From assembly GCA_021160785.1 (NCBI GenBank), contig JAGHBX010000646.1:1-9931 (forward strand): DNA of 9,931 nucleotides. Direction: 5' to 3'. The notes beneath the pieces were generated by a model. That model saw only the letters and a program-made list of their open reading frames with translations, was not told where the DNA came from and ran no database searches. The translations under genes and the position numbers were made by a program. The first letter of the stretch is position 1. Each line of letters starts with the position of its first letter. Below, in pieces: positions 1-7,900 of this stretch. This DNA is from Planctomycetota bacterium. Its GTDB lineage: Bacteria; Planctomycetota; Phycisphaerae; Sedimentisphaerales; Anaerohalosphaeraceae.

Positions 1-119
1 AAAGCCACGCGGTTACTTTTGGACGATGAGGTTTTCTTGCCATCGAAAAGCGAGCATGAGGTTAACATCACCACCGCCGCCAAAACCGCCATGCCGTAAA
101 ATGCCTTTGATGTTTTCAT
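1..119 (-). CDS. Lipoprotein, N-terminal fragment (gene runs off the left edge)
   Basis: Reading the minus strand from an ATG at 119-117 gives 39 codons with no stop before the window edge. The peptide begins MKTSKAFYGMAVLAAVVMLT and then reads SCSLFDGKK: a Lys-containing n-region, a hydrophobic stretch at residues 6-19, and a lipobox L19-T20-S21-C22. This is a classic lipoprotein signal for signal peptidase II, with Cys22 as the lipidated residue. Ser at +2 rather than Asp would favour outer-membrane sorting by the Lol rule known from Gammaproteobacteria; whether the rule holds here is unknown. After Cys22 comes a Ser/Lys-rich linker. A Shine-Dalgarno GGAGA (complement of 124-128) lies 4 nt before the ATG. 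The gene is short of the six-frame length cut-off because only its start is visible. It follows the HzsA-like gene on the same strand after 77 bp, so co-transcription is possible. The mature domain and its function cannot be seen. Confidence 0.78.
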   Translation of the reverse strand, partial: MKTSKAFYGMAVLAAVVMLTSCSLFDGKKTSSSKSNRVA

Positions 120-183
120 AATATCTCCAATGCTGTGAACGTGTCAGATTTAAATGGTTTAACAACTGTGCTTATCCATTCCG

Positions 184-189
184 ATTATA
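184..189 (-). promoter_or_regulatory. Possible -10 element for the lipoprotein gene
   Basis: The minus strand reads TATAAT (complement of 184-189), about 65 nt upstream of the lipoprotein ATG at 119 and just after the end of the HzsA-like gene. No good -35 lies 16-18 nt upstream, where the best hexamer is GGACTG-like. This may be an internal promoter or chance in an AT-rich gap. No hairpin terminator is seen in 120-196, so read-through from the upstream gene is equally possible. Confidence 0.3.
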
Positions 190-196
190 CTTACTA

Positions 197-2497
197 CTAC
201 CTATGCCAGTCCGGGGCTCGCATGCTGATTGTTTCGGCGAACAATGGTTTGCGGCGGAAATCCTCGGGCTTGTAGGAATCGTTTTTCGGGTCCGCCTTTG
301 CCCAGCGCGAATGATGCCTCCCGTAGTAGGTGCCGTAGAACTGGTAGTTGGTGTCGACCCAGCGGCTCAGGATCATCAGTTCATTGTTATTGAGCATCTT
401 TGAGTGGTCATCCTGTGTGTTTTTGGCATGAGTCGGGTCGGTCAGCAAATTGATGATCACGCTGTTATGACTGCCCATGGTCTTCGGGGAGACTGTAGCG
501 CCGTTGTAATTGCCCTGGTCGCCCCGTTTGAATGTTGTAAATTCCGAGACGATGGGGCCGGCTAATTGCTTCCGGCAAAGCTCCTCGTAGGAAGCGTTGT
601 AATAAACGGTAAGATCGCCGGTCAGCTTTAGACCGCCGTCCGGATCTTCATTGCCGTGGCATGAAATACATTTGGCATTGAAGATGGGCTGAATGTCGGT
701 TGGGTAATGAACCACCTGCTGAGCCAGTCCGTCGCCGCCGTTTTCAACGAGATCGCACGGCTGAGGCTGTGGCGTACTCGGCGGACGTGTCATGGCGATG
801 AGTGTCTTCCCCGCGACCGAATCGGGGGTGTGATTGTTTCGGCCGTGGCAGCCCACACAGGAGCGTATCTCGCCGGGACGGTAATTGACATAGGTCCTCT
901 CGCGCTGGATTTCCCTGAAATTTTCATCCAGGGCCTGATAGAAGATGTTGCGGTTGGCGGGGACTTTGAAGCAGGCCGAGCCGTCTTTTTCCACGGGCAC
1001 GATACCCCATTGCACTCTCGGCCACAGCGCGGCCTTCCAACTGCTGCTGCTTGTTGCAGAGCCCCACCTTCTGCCCGTATCCCAGTAACGCGGTATCGCT
1101 TCGTTAATCCGCAGCCATTTCACCTCGCCCTGCTTAACGCCCTCCATGCCCTGATAGACATTTTGCAGGATACACAGGGCTTCATTGCCGGCCACATACT
1201 CCGGATGCTGGAAAGTATGTATCTTCGGAGGGACTTTGCGGGCCGCTAACGGTGTCGGATGCCAGAGGGACAACTCGGGATCCTTGTGAACGAGACGATG
1301 ATTTTCCTCGGTATCGATAAGGTATAGCGCATAAGCATTGGGGACATTCTTATAATGATCCGCCGCGTTGACCTTGTATGAAACCAGAAAGCTGTTTTCG
1401 CTGACGGGCCATGGATGCGTGTACAGATGTCCGCTGGTTCCGTTTTTGTCGTGTACGTATTTGCCGTCTTCCTTGAGGAAATACCAGCCCGGTTCGGTTC
1501 GGCGTTCGATGAAGACCTGGGGCGTGATATTTGTAACGGCGTATCTGTCGTCGAATTTGACATAGCCGGCTTCGTCGGGGTCCGGGCCGCGTTTGCGGAT
1601 TGGTCTCTGCAAGTCAATCAGCATAATCGCACCCAGACAGCCACCCTGCGGAAAGTGGCAGGTGCCCACGCAGACGATGCGATCTGGATCTCCGGGCATA
1701 GCCTGGGGGTACATATACACTGTCGTGGTGTCGTCGGTTACGCCGTAGAGCTCCTGGGGCATGGTCCCGTCCGGATTCATCGACCAGATCGTCTTGCAGA
1801 CACGGGCGCCTTTATCGATATACTCCCAGCGGTGGTACATTACTCGCCCGTCATCCAGAACCACGGGGCAGAACTCGCTGACCGGGCTCTTGGTCAACTG
1901 TTCGAGATTCGTGCCGTCGGCATCCATGCGATGTAGGGTGGGCGCCACCAGCGCAGCGGACCCGCCACAGAGGATCGTGTGTTCGCTGCGAGTTGAAGAG
2001 AACATGATTTTGCCGTCCGGCAGATAACACGGATGGATATCGTCGGTGTGCCATGGCTTGCCCCAGCGAGCCACCTTCTGGGCTTCATCGGCCGGAGCAT
2101 GCGAGATTTGGCGCAGCCCCGTCCCGTCGACGTTCACCTCCCATATCCGAAAACCCGCCTCCGGATTCTCCCGAAAATCAAAGATGACTTTGGCGGCGTC
2201 GAAGGACAGGCTGATCTTGCCGAGAAACCCTTTGCCCCCCGGCATACTCGCTGCCGTGACGACCGGTCGCTCCTGCCTTGTACGAACGTTATAGATATAA
2301 ATACCGTTGTCGGCAAGAAACCGGTCTTTGCTGGCGCCGTTATTGATATCGGTGTAATAATGATTTGACGAATACGGCTTGCGTTTCACGAAAATAATTT
2401 CATCAAAGCCCAAATCGTCCGGACTGACCGCGGCCGTTGCCGGATCAACCATGGTCAGCATCAAAACCGCAACCAGAATCCCCATGAAAATTCGCAT
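197..2497 (-). CDS. HzsA-like exported diheme protein (hydrazine synthase alpha-subunit family)
   Basis: This 766-residue protein starts with MRIFMGILVAVLML, a signal peptide likely cut after ATAA (about residue 23). The 2497 start was chosen because it puts Arg at position 2 of a compact signal peptide; AGGA at 2509-2512 lies 11 nt upstream. An in-frame ATG at 2530 would add 11 residues. Residues about 30-420 look like a TolB/WD40-type beta-propeller, with repeated VDGTGL, LPDGKIMFSSTR, MDADGTNL and DDGRVMYHRWEYIDK blade motifs. Residues about 440-560 match the middle domain of the hydrazine synthase alpha family (QGEVKWLR, VPVEKDGSACFKVPA, FYQALDE) and end in heme motif CVGCH at 547-551. 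The C-terminal domain carries CISCH at 610-614 after YPTDIQPIFNAK, as in planctomycetal cytochromes. The length is close to the 809 aa of Kuenenia HzsA. Covalent heme implies a periplasmic or otherwise extracytoplasmic location. Residue +4 after the first heme His is Asn, not Tyr, so the special Tyr-ligated heme of true HzsA is probably absent. Its paralogue is at 4912-8577. The electron-transfer role is inferred and the substrate is unknown. Three tandem in-frame stops (TAG TAG TAA) end the gene. Confidence 0.88.
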   Translation of the reverse strand: MRIFMGILVAVLMLTMVDPATAAVSPDDLGFDEIIFVKRKPYSSNHYYTDINNGASKDRFLADNGIYIYNVRTRQERPVVTAASMPGGKGFLGKISLSFDAAKVIFDFRENPEAGFRIWEVNVDGTGLRQISHAPADEAQKVARWGKPWHTDDIHPCYLPDGKIMFSSTRSEHTILCGGSAALVAPTLHRMDADGTNLEQLTKSPVSEFCPVVLDDGRVMYHRWEYIDKGARVCKTIWSMNPDGTMPQELYGVTDDTTTVYMYPQAMPGDPDRIVCVGTCHFPQGGCLGAIMLIDLQRPIRKRGPDPDEAGYVKFDDRYAVTNITPQVFIERRTEPGWYFLKEDGKYVHDKNGTSGHLYTHPWPVSENSFLVSYKVNAADHYKNVPNAYALYLIDTEENHRLVHKDPELSLWHPTPLAARKVPPKIHTFQHPEYVAGNEALCILQNVYQGMEGVKQGEVKWLRINEAIPRYWDTGRRWGSATSSSSWKAALWPRVQWGIVPVEKDGSACFKVPANRNIFYQALDENFREIQRERTYVNYRPGEIRSCVGCHGRNNHTPDSVAGKTLIAMTRPPSTPQPQPCDLVENGGDGLAQQVVHYPTDIQPIFNAKCISCHGNEDPDGGLKLTGDLTVYYNASYEELCRKQLAGPIVSEFTTFKRGDQGNYNGATVSPKTMGSHNSVIINLLTDPTHAKNTQDDHSKMLNNNELMILSRWVDTNYQFYGTYYGRHHSRWAKADPKNDSYKPEDFRRKPLFAETISMRAPDWHR

Positions 2498-2554
2498 GAT
2501 AAAGCCCATCCTGCTCAATAAAATGTACATAATCCACTCTATCCGACATAAACA

Positions 2555-2583
2555 ATACTATCAGAAATTCCTTACATTGTCCA
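2555..2583 (-). promoter_or_regulatory. Candidate sigma-70-type promoter for the diheme HzsA-like gene
   Basis: On the minus strand, TGGACA (complement of 2578-2583, one mismatch to TTGACA) is followed after 17 nt by TAGTAT (complement of 2555-2560, four of six matches to TATAAT). Transcription would start near 2548, giving a leader of about 50 nt to the 2497 start or 18 nt to the alternative 2530 start. The spacing is ideal but the -10 is weak. The surrounding stretch 2531-2725 holds no gene that I can support. Confidence 0.4.
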
Positions 2584-2725
2584 TACCTTCCTTGGCAAAC
2601 AGCAGATAGCTGTGAACACCGTATTGAGCCGCCTTATCGATATTTCACTTTGCGTGCTCAGCTCCTCTCAGCCGACGCCACCAACGACAAGACCATGCAC
2701 ACAAACCAACAACGAGACATCAGCC

Positions 2726-3099
2726 CTATCCTTTGACCCACTGTTCATACACCCGGTCCAGGGCCGCCTCTTTCGGATCGCCGGCGTGAAGCGCAACTCT
2801 ATACCTCAGCCTGAGAGTCTGCCCCTTCTCCAGTCGCCACGGCCCCTGCGTTTGCCGTGATAGCTGCACCACCTGGCCTCCTTGCCGTATGTACCCTTGG
2901 CGCCCACGCCGCTGGCGGAGTTGGCCAGCACTCCGCCATAAGGCGGTGATATGTCCGAAGCGGCTCGAATCGCAAAGAACGAATGCTTCGCTTTTTTAAC
3001 CTCGACATCCTCGGTCGCGGTCAGCTTGAAATCGCAGTCGATACACCACAATCGATTACTCATCACCGTCACGACAAACCTGCGCTCATCGCTACTTCT
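2726..3099 (-). pseudogene. Remnant of a DUF6807 (PmoA-like) family gene
   Basis: Two minus-strand frames together rebuild the end of a DUF6807-family protein. Frame one (3099 down to about 2843) is open right after a stop and reads DERRFVVTV..., then FKLTATEDVEVKK, HSFFAIRAA, GGVLANSASGVGAKGTYGK and EARWCSYHG. These correspond to the family's conserved RRF, FAxRxA, NSxGxxGxxxxGKxARWCxYxG pattern. Frame two (from about 2842) reads PWRLEKGQTLRLRYRVALH, then AGDPKEAALDRVYEQWVKG and a TAG at 2726-2728, the usual family C-terminus. The stretch of roughly 50-60 residues that normally separates these blocks is missing, and the frame changes at the join. Upstream of 3099 the N-terminal part is also gone, replaced by the regulator's promoter region. 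The family was named after methane oxygenase but is common in PVC and Bacteroidota sugar-related gene sets; its biochemical role is not established. Family recognition is from motif memory, not a search. Confidence 0.72.
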
Positions 3100-3155
3100 T
3101 TAAAGACTGTATTTTCAAGGGGTTACGTCTCATTCGCGGATTTTGGCTGTTTTTT

Positions 3156-3185
3156 GTGACATATTTGTTATTGGGAGTGTATAAT
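3156..3185 (+). promoter_or_regulatory. Promoter of the NifA-type regulator gene
   Basis: GTGACA at 3156-3161 (five of six matches to TTGACA) is followed by 18 nt and a perfect TATAAT at 3180-3185, 55 nt before the ATG at 3240. A start of transcription near 3192 would give a leader of about 48 nt. This is a sigma-70-type promoter, so the activator gene itself need not depend on sigma-54. Confidence 0.6.
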
Positions 3186-3223
3186 GTTACGATTATGTAA
3201 TATGATTTGATCTGATTGACGAA

Positions 3224-3230
3224 AAGGGAG
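3224..3230 (+). promoter_or_regulatory. Ribosome binding site deciding the regulator start
   Basis: AAGGGAG at 3224-3230 sits 9 nt before the ATG at 3240. An in-frame TTG at 3216 lies upstream of this site and would place it inside the coding region, so the ATG is preferred. Confidence 0.65.
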
Positions 3231-3239
3231 CGTGTTTTT

Positions 3240-4820
3240 ATGGTGCGTGGATCGACGAAAGATAAAACGGCCTTGGGTGCAGCCTCCGAATCCGCTAATG
3301 TTCGGGAGTTGGAGACGCTGTATAATATCAGCCAGGTTCTGATTACGGGGGGCAGTCAGAGGCAGATATTAGCTGAGGTGCTGGATACGCTTGACAGCGA
3401 CCTGGGGATGGAGCGGGGGGTGATAACGCTGCTTGAGCCGGGTTGCGATGAGATCACGATTGAGGTGGCGCACAATCTTCCGGAGGCGCATCGGCGAAAG
3501 GTGCGTTACCGGATGGGCGAGGGGGTAACGGGCCGCGTGATGCAGACGGGTAAGGCGATGGTGGTGCCCAGGGTTTCGCAGGAGCCGTTGTTTTTGGACC
3601 GGTTCGATCGCAAGGAAACCAATAAGGGCGAGATCAGTTTCATCTGCGTTGCGATATCGATCGGCAAGGAGGTGATCGGGGCGATTTCGGTTGACAAGGT
3701 TTTCGATGAGGGCGCATCGCTGGAAGAGGACAAGCGGTTGCTGAGTATTGTGGCGAGCATGATCGCAAACGATGTGAGCATCCGTCGCGAGGCGGCGATG
3801 CAAAACCGCCTGTTGGAAGATGAGAATATCCGGCTGCGTCACGAACTGGCCGATCGGTTTCGGCCTGAGAATATCATCGGCAATTCCAATGCGATGCGGG
3901 ATATGTATCGTCAGATCCATCAGGTCGCCTCAAGCGATACGACGGTGCTGATACGCGGCGAGAGCGGTACGGGCAAGGAATTAGTGGCGCATGCGATTCA
4001 TTATTCGTCTCTGCGGGCGAAGGGTCCTTTTGTGAAGGTCAACTGTGCTGCGCTCAATGAGAATCTGCTGGACAGTGAGTTGTTCGGCCATGAGAAGGGG
4101 GCTTTCACCGGCGCGATCCAAAGTCGAAAAGGGCGAATCGAAGAGGCAGGCGGCGGCACGCTGTTCCTTGACGAGATCGGGGAGTTTTCGCCGGTGACGC
4201 AGGTGAAGCTGCTGCGGGTGCTGCAGGATCGCCAGTTCGAGCGGGTGGGCAGCAACAAGACGCTTCGGACTAATGCGCGGATCATCGTGGCGACGAATCG
4301 GGACCTCGAAGCGGCGGTGCAGGATGAGCGGTTCCGGCAGGATCTTTATTACCGTATCAATGTGTTTCCGATATTCCTGCCGCCGCTTCGTGAGCGTAAG
4401 GATGATATTCTGCAGTTGGCGGATTTCTTCGTGGAGCGGTATGCGGCCAGGATGGGCAGGGATGTTCGGCGGATCAGTACGCCGGCGATCAATATGATGG
4501 TTGCGTATCATTGGCCCGGCAATGTGCGGGAACTGGAGAACTGTATCGAGCGGGCGGTATTGATCAGCACGGACAACGTGATTCACGGTCATCACCTGCC
4601 GCCGACGCTGCAGACTTCGGACGCCTCGGATACGATCGGGGCGGGATCGTTGGAGGAGCGGGTAAACCTGTTTACGCGGGATCTCATCGTCGACGCCCTG
4701 AAACGCTGCAACGGCAGCCTGGCGGCGACGGCGCGGGATCTGGGCACGACGGCGCGGATTATCCGGTACAAGGTCAAGGAGTTGGATATCGATTACAAGC
4801 GATACCGACGGGAAAAGTAG
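3240..4820 (+). CDS. NifA-type sigma-54-dependent transcriptional activator (GAF, AAA+, Fis HTH)
   Basis: This 526-residue bacterial enhancer-binding protein activates RNA polymerase carrying sigma-54. Residues about 22-182 form a GAF sensor domain with NifA-family signatures (RELETLYNISQ, MGEGVTGRV, VVPRVSQEPLFLDR, ISFICVAI, GAISVDKVFDEGASLEEDKRLL). A short helical linker (RLLEDENIRLRHELADRF) leads to the AAA+ domain at about 210-450: Walker A GESGTGKE 240-247, sigma-54 contact loop GAFTGA 287-292, Walker B GGTLFLDE 305-312, RQDLYYRINVFPI and YHWPGNVRELENCIERAV. The C-terminal Fis-type HTH (about 491-520, GSLAATARDLGTTARIIRYK) resembles that of NifA. The Cys motif between AAA+ and HTH that makes some NifA proteins oxygen-sensitive is absent. 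All parts needed for ATPase and sigma-54 contact are intact. No nif gene lies in the window, so the name NifA describes family, not proven targets. It lies between two HzsA-like genes and ends 91 bp before the second one. The ligand of the GAF domain is unknown. Confidence 0.93.
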   Translation: MVRGSTKDKTALGAASESANVRELETLYNISQVLITGGSQRQILAEVLDTLDSDLGMERGVITLLEPGCDEITIEVAHNLPEAHRRKVRYRMGEGVTGRVMQTGKAMVVPRVSQEPLFLDRFDRKETNKGEISFICVAISIGKEVIGAISVDKVFDEGASLEEDKRLLSIVASMIANDVSIRREAAMQNRLLEDENIRLRHELADRFRPENIIGNSNAMRDMYRQIHQVASSDTTVLIRGESGTGKELVAHAIHYSSLRAKGPFVKVNCAALNENLLDSELFGHEKGAFTGAIQSRKGRIEEAGGGTLFLDEIGEFSPVTQVKLLRVLQDRQFERVGSNKTLRTNARIIVATNRDLEAAVQDERFRQDLYYRINVFPIFLPPLRERKDDILQLADFFVERYAARMGRDVRRISTPAINMMVAYHWPGNVRELENCIERAVLISTDNVIHGHHLPPTLQTSDASDTIGAGSLEERVNLFTRDLIVDALKRCNGSLAATARDLGTTARIIRYKVKELDIDYKRYRREK

Positions 4821-4834
4821 GGCTGTTGCGGTTG

Positions 4835-4849
4835 ATTCAATCCTTGAAT
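4835..4849 (+). promoter_or_regulatory. Inverted repeat overlapping the -35 of the triheme gene
   Basis: ATTCAA (4835-4840), a 3-nt spacer TCC and TTGAAT (4844-4849) form a perfect 6-bp inverted repeat. The right arm is itself the -35 hexamer of the promoter at 4844-4872. This placement is typical of a repressor operator, since a bound protein would block polymerase. The arms are short and AT-rich, so chance is possible. No binding protein is identified. Confidence 0.4.
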
Positions 4850-4872
4850 TATCGGCTTGTCGGCGTTATAAT
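4844..4872 (+). promoter_or_regulatory. Strong sigma-70-type promoter of the triheme HzsA-like gene
   Basis: TTGAAT at 4844-4849 (four of six matches to TTGACA) is followed by exactly 17 nt and a perfect TATAAT at 4867-4872. Transcription from near 4879 gives a leader of about 33 nt before the ATG at 4912. The gene therefore does not need read-through from the regulator gene, which ends at 4820. No terminator hairpin with a T-run was seen between the two genes. Confidence 0.65.
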
Positions 4873-4897
4873 CATAGTGTGATTTGTTGTTCATTAT

Positions 4898-4904
4898 GGA
4901 AGAG
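4898..4904 (+). promoter_or_regulatory. Ribosome binding site deciding the triheme protein start
   Basis: GGAAGAG at 4898-4904 lies 7 nt before the ATG at 4912. The in-frame GTG at 4879 lies upstream of this site and coincides with the predicted transcription start, so ATG 4912 is preferred. Confidence 0.65.
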
Positions 4905-4911
4905 AAAAGCT

Positions 4912-7900
4912 ATGAAATACAATGTCTCTGCAAAGGCCGTTGGGATAACAACCATAATCCTGTTGCTGGCTCCGGCGAATTTCGTCGCACCAGCCGCTAT
5001 GGCGGCGCCCGCAAAATCCGACTCGCAACACCTCCTGCAAATGATCGACGCACCGCTGCTTTTCGTTAAGAGGCACTCATACCAGGGAATACACATCTAC
5101 GACACTTACTACCAGTGGCATCCGGGCGGTGGAATATACGTCCTCGAAAATCCAACCGCGCCGTCCAAAGAGCGAAAGATTCGTCCCGTAATCGATCCGA
5201 CCACGCCCGAAACGCTTGGCGAAGGCGTCTATACCGATCCGGAGCTTTCATGGGACGCAAAGAAAGTTCTCTTCTGTTTCAAGGGGACACCAAAAGGAAA
5301 CACTTCAATCTTCGAAATCGGAATCGACGGAGCGGGCCTGAAACGACTGACAAAACCCGAACTGTGCGTTGGAGCATGCGGAAGAGAACCCAGCTACCAC
5401 GACGTAGGCCCCGCATATCTGCCTGACGGAAGAATCATCTTCACTTCCACAAGACTAAACGGCCTGGTGCCGTGCAACAATACCGCCGTGGACATTCTCC
5501 ACGTAATGAACGCCGACGGTTCGGACCTCCACTCCATTTCGGTCAATAATGTAAACGAGTTCGACCCCTCGATCCTCCCCGACGGCAGAATCCTCTATGG
5601 GCGATGGGAGTATGTCGATAAGACCGCCCTGACCCAGCAATCGCTTTGGACCATCTATCCCGACGGCTCGAATGAGACGGCCTTCTTCGCCAACAACCTT
5701 GTGCGTCCCGAAGCGTTTCTCGATGCCCGTCCGGTTCCCGGTTCGGCGAATCTCATCGCCAGTTCGCTGACCCGTCATAACTCTACGCCGAGAGGAAGCG
5801 TTGGAATTGTAAATGTGCATCTGAGCAAGAACGACCCGGCTGCGATCGCCAACTTCGAACATGCCGAGGACCCGACGATAGACACCGGCAACTCCTGCGA
5901 ACCCTGGCCTTTGTCAAAGGATGTGCTTTTATTCAGTGGCAGACCCAAGGGCGCAAAACGAAACTGTATCGAAATCAAAGACCGAAAAGGAAGAAGAATT
6001 ACGGTTCTGTCGGATCCCGATATTTCACTCCATTCACCAATACTTGTAAAACCGAGGGATATCCCCCCGGTGCTCGAACGGCAAATCGACCCGGAACAAA
6101 ACACCGGCGCCTTCTTCGTCCAGGACATCTACAAGGGTTTGACAGGCGTAAAGCGAGGCGAGGTGAAATGGCTTCGCGTCATAGAAGAGACCTCGCGGGC
6201 AAGCGTTTCTCGCGATGTCGGCAAGAACCCGTACAACCAGACTTTTCTCCTAAGCGCCGCACTTGCCTTCAGCGTCAAGAATTACCTCGGCGTCGTACCC
6301 GTCGAACCGGATGGATGCGCATATTTTCGGGTCCCCTCCGGGCGGGCAATTTACCTACAGGCACTCGATGAGAACGGAACTTTGATCCAGAGCATGAGAA
6401 CTTTCGTGCAGGCCTCACCTGGCGTAACACGATCGTGCATCGGATGCCACGAACACAAATACACCGCCGCTGTGAATACCGGAAACAAGAAAATCCTCCA
6501 TCGCAAACCCGCAAAACTCATGCCCGAATCATGGGGTTCCGGCTTCATGGACTACCCCACAATGGTCCAGCCCATACTCGATGAACACTGCATAAAATGT
6601 CACGGAGAAAAAAGCGGCATCGCCGCCGGACTCGACCTTACCGGAGGATGGACAGAGCACTTCAGCATCAGCTACGAAAACCTTGTCAACAGAAGAAGAA
6701 CCCAGGTCACCGCCGACCTGATCGCCGGCATCGACTGCATGAACGGAACGTCAAGATGGAATGCACAGATTTTTCCCCCGCGTTCACACGGAAGCGGCGC
6801 CGCTCCATTAGCTAAATTACTGATCTCCGGCCACAAAGGAAGAATCAAAAACCTCTCCAGACCCGAACGCGACCTTATCATGGCGTGGATCGACACAAAC
6901 GGACTCTACCACGGCACATGGGACTACACGGACAACGGCTGCAGAATCGACGCATGGACCGAAACAAAAAACGCACTCGTAAACCGGATGGATGCCGCAG
7001 GCTGCATGAACTGCCACAACAACAAGGGCAAGGTGCTCTTTGAAAACGACTGGATCAACTTCAAAGACCCCCATCTCAGCAGAATCCTCAGAGCACCGCT
7101 GGCAAAAACCGCCAAGGGATACGGGCTGGCAAACTGCCGAGAAAGAAAACTCGATCCGAACAGAAGAAGAGTCAGAATGTTCTACACCGGAGGATATGTA
7201 CACCACGTGCTGCCGGTCGAAAACTTCAAACCTGGAACTTTCACCGGCCCCGACCGCTCCGGAAAGCCCGTCGTAACCTTCCAGTCCACACAGGACAAGA
7301 ATTACATCGCAATGCTTGACATCATACAGAAGGGCCGACAGAGTGCATTGGCAAGACCACGTGTCGATATGCCCGGCGCAAAGATCCACCCCGGACTCTG
7401 CCGAAGTATCTTACCGGTGCCGACGCCCGAAATCTCCCCGCCTCTAAACGCCATACCCCAAAAAGACGGCGCCGTACAATTAACCTGGCCACGGTCCGCA
7501 CAGAATATCGGCCTGTCATTCGCACTCTATCGAAACGACAAACCAGCCTTCGAGCCGGGTAATGAATTTCTCGTCGATTCCACGAAATTGTTCAACTATA
7601 CCGACATAAAATCACCCCCGGGAAAACAGTACTATGCCCTCGTAGCATCTTCAAACGGAATTAAGAGCAAGCCTTTCTACGCTATGACAACAGTACCGCC
7701 CCCCGCATCACCCGACGCCCCAACAGGTACGAAAGCAACACCTGCCCCGGATTCCATCAAACTGCACTGGGACAACCCAAACGACATCAACATAAAGTTC
7801 AACGTCTATCGAATAGATGAGGATTCGAAAAGCCGGACAAAACTTACGCTTCTGCCAATCGCTCAAAATTCATGGCGGGACAAAACGCCCGAGAACAAAA

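Noticed and set aside
707..1249. 180-aa plus-strand open frame
   Set aside because: It lies wholly antisense to the diheme HzsA-like gene, whose domains and heme motifs are clear. It has no recognisable motif or good ribosome site.
2531..2725. A small gene between the diheme gene and the DUF6807 remnant
   Set aside because: Open frames here (for example the plus-strand frame from 2612) lack a ribosome site, recognisable motifs and coding character. The stretch looks like promoter and non-coding sequence.
3148..3161. TGT-N8-ACA resembling a NifA upstream activating site
   Set aside because: NifA sites have TGT-N10-ACA. The spacing is wrong and the element overlaps the regulator's own -35 region. 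No -24/-12 (GG-N10-GC) promoter was found by eye upstream of either cytochrome gene.
3369..4595. Long minus-strand open frames (183 and 204 aa) opposite the regulator
   Set aside because: They are antisense shadows of a GC-rich, fully intact NifA-type gene. Their translations are rich in His, Arg and Pro with no domain signature.
4879..4911. GTG start for the triheme protein, adding 11 residues (MICCSLWKRKA)
   Set aside because: The GTG coincides with the predicted transcription start and lies upstream of the good ribosome site at 4898-4904. The ATG at 4912 gives a normal signal peptide.
6817..7389. 190-aa minus-strand open frame
   Set aside because: It is antisense to the third-heme region of the triheme protein and has no motif of its own.
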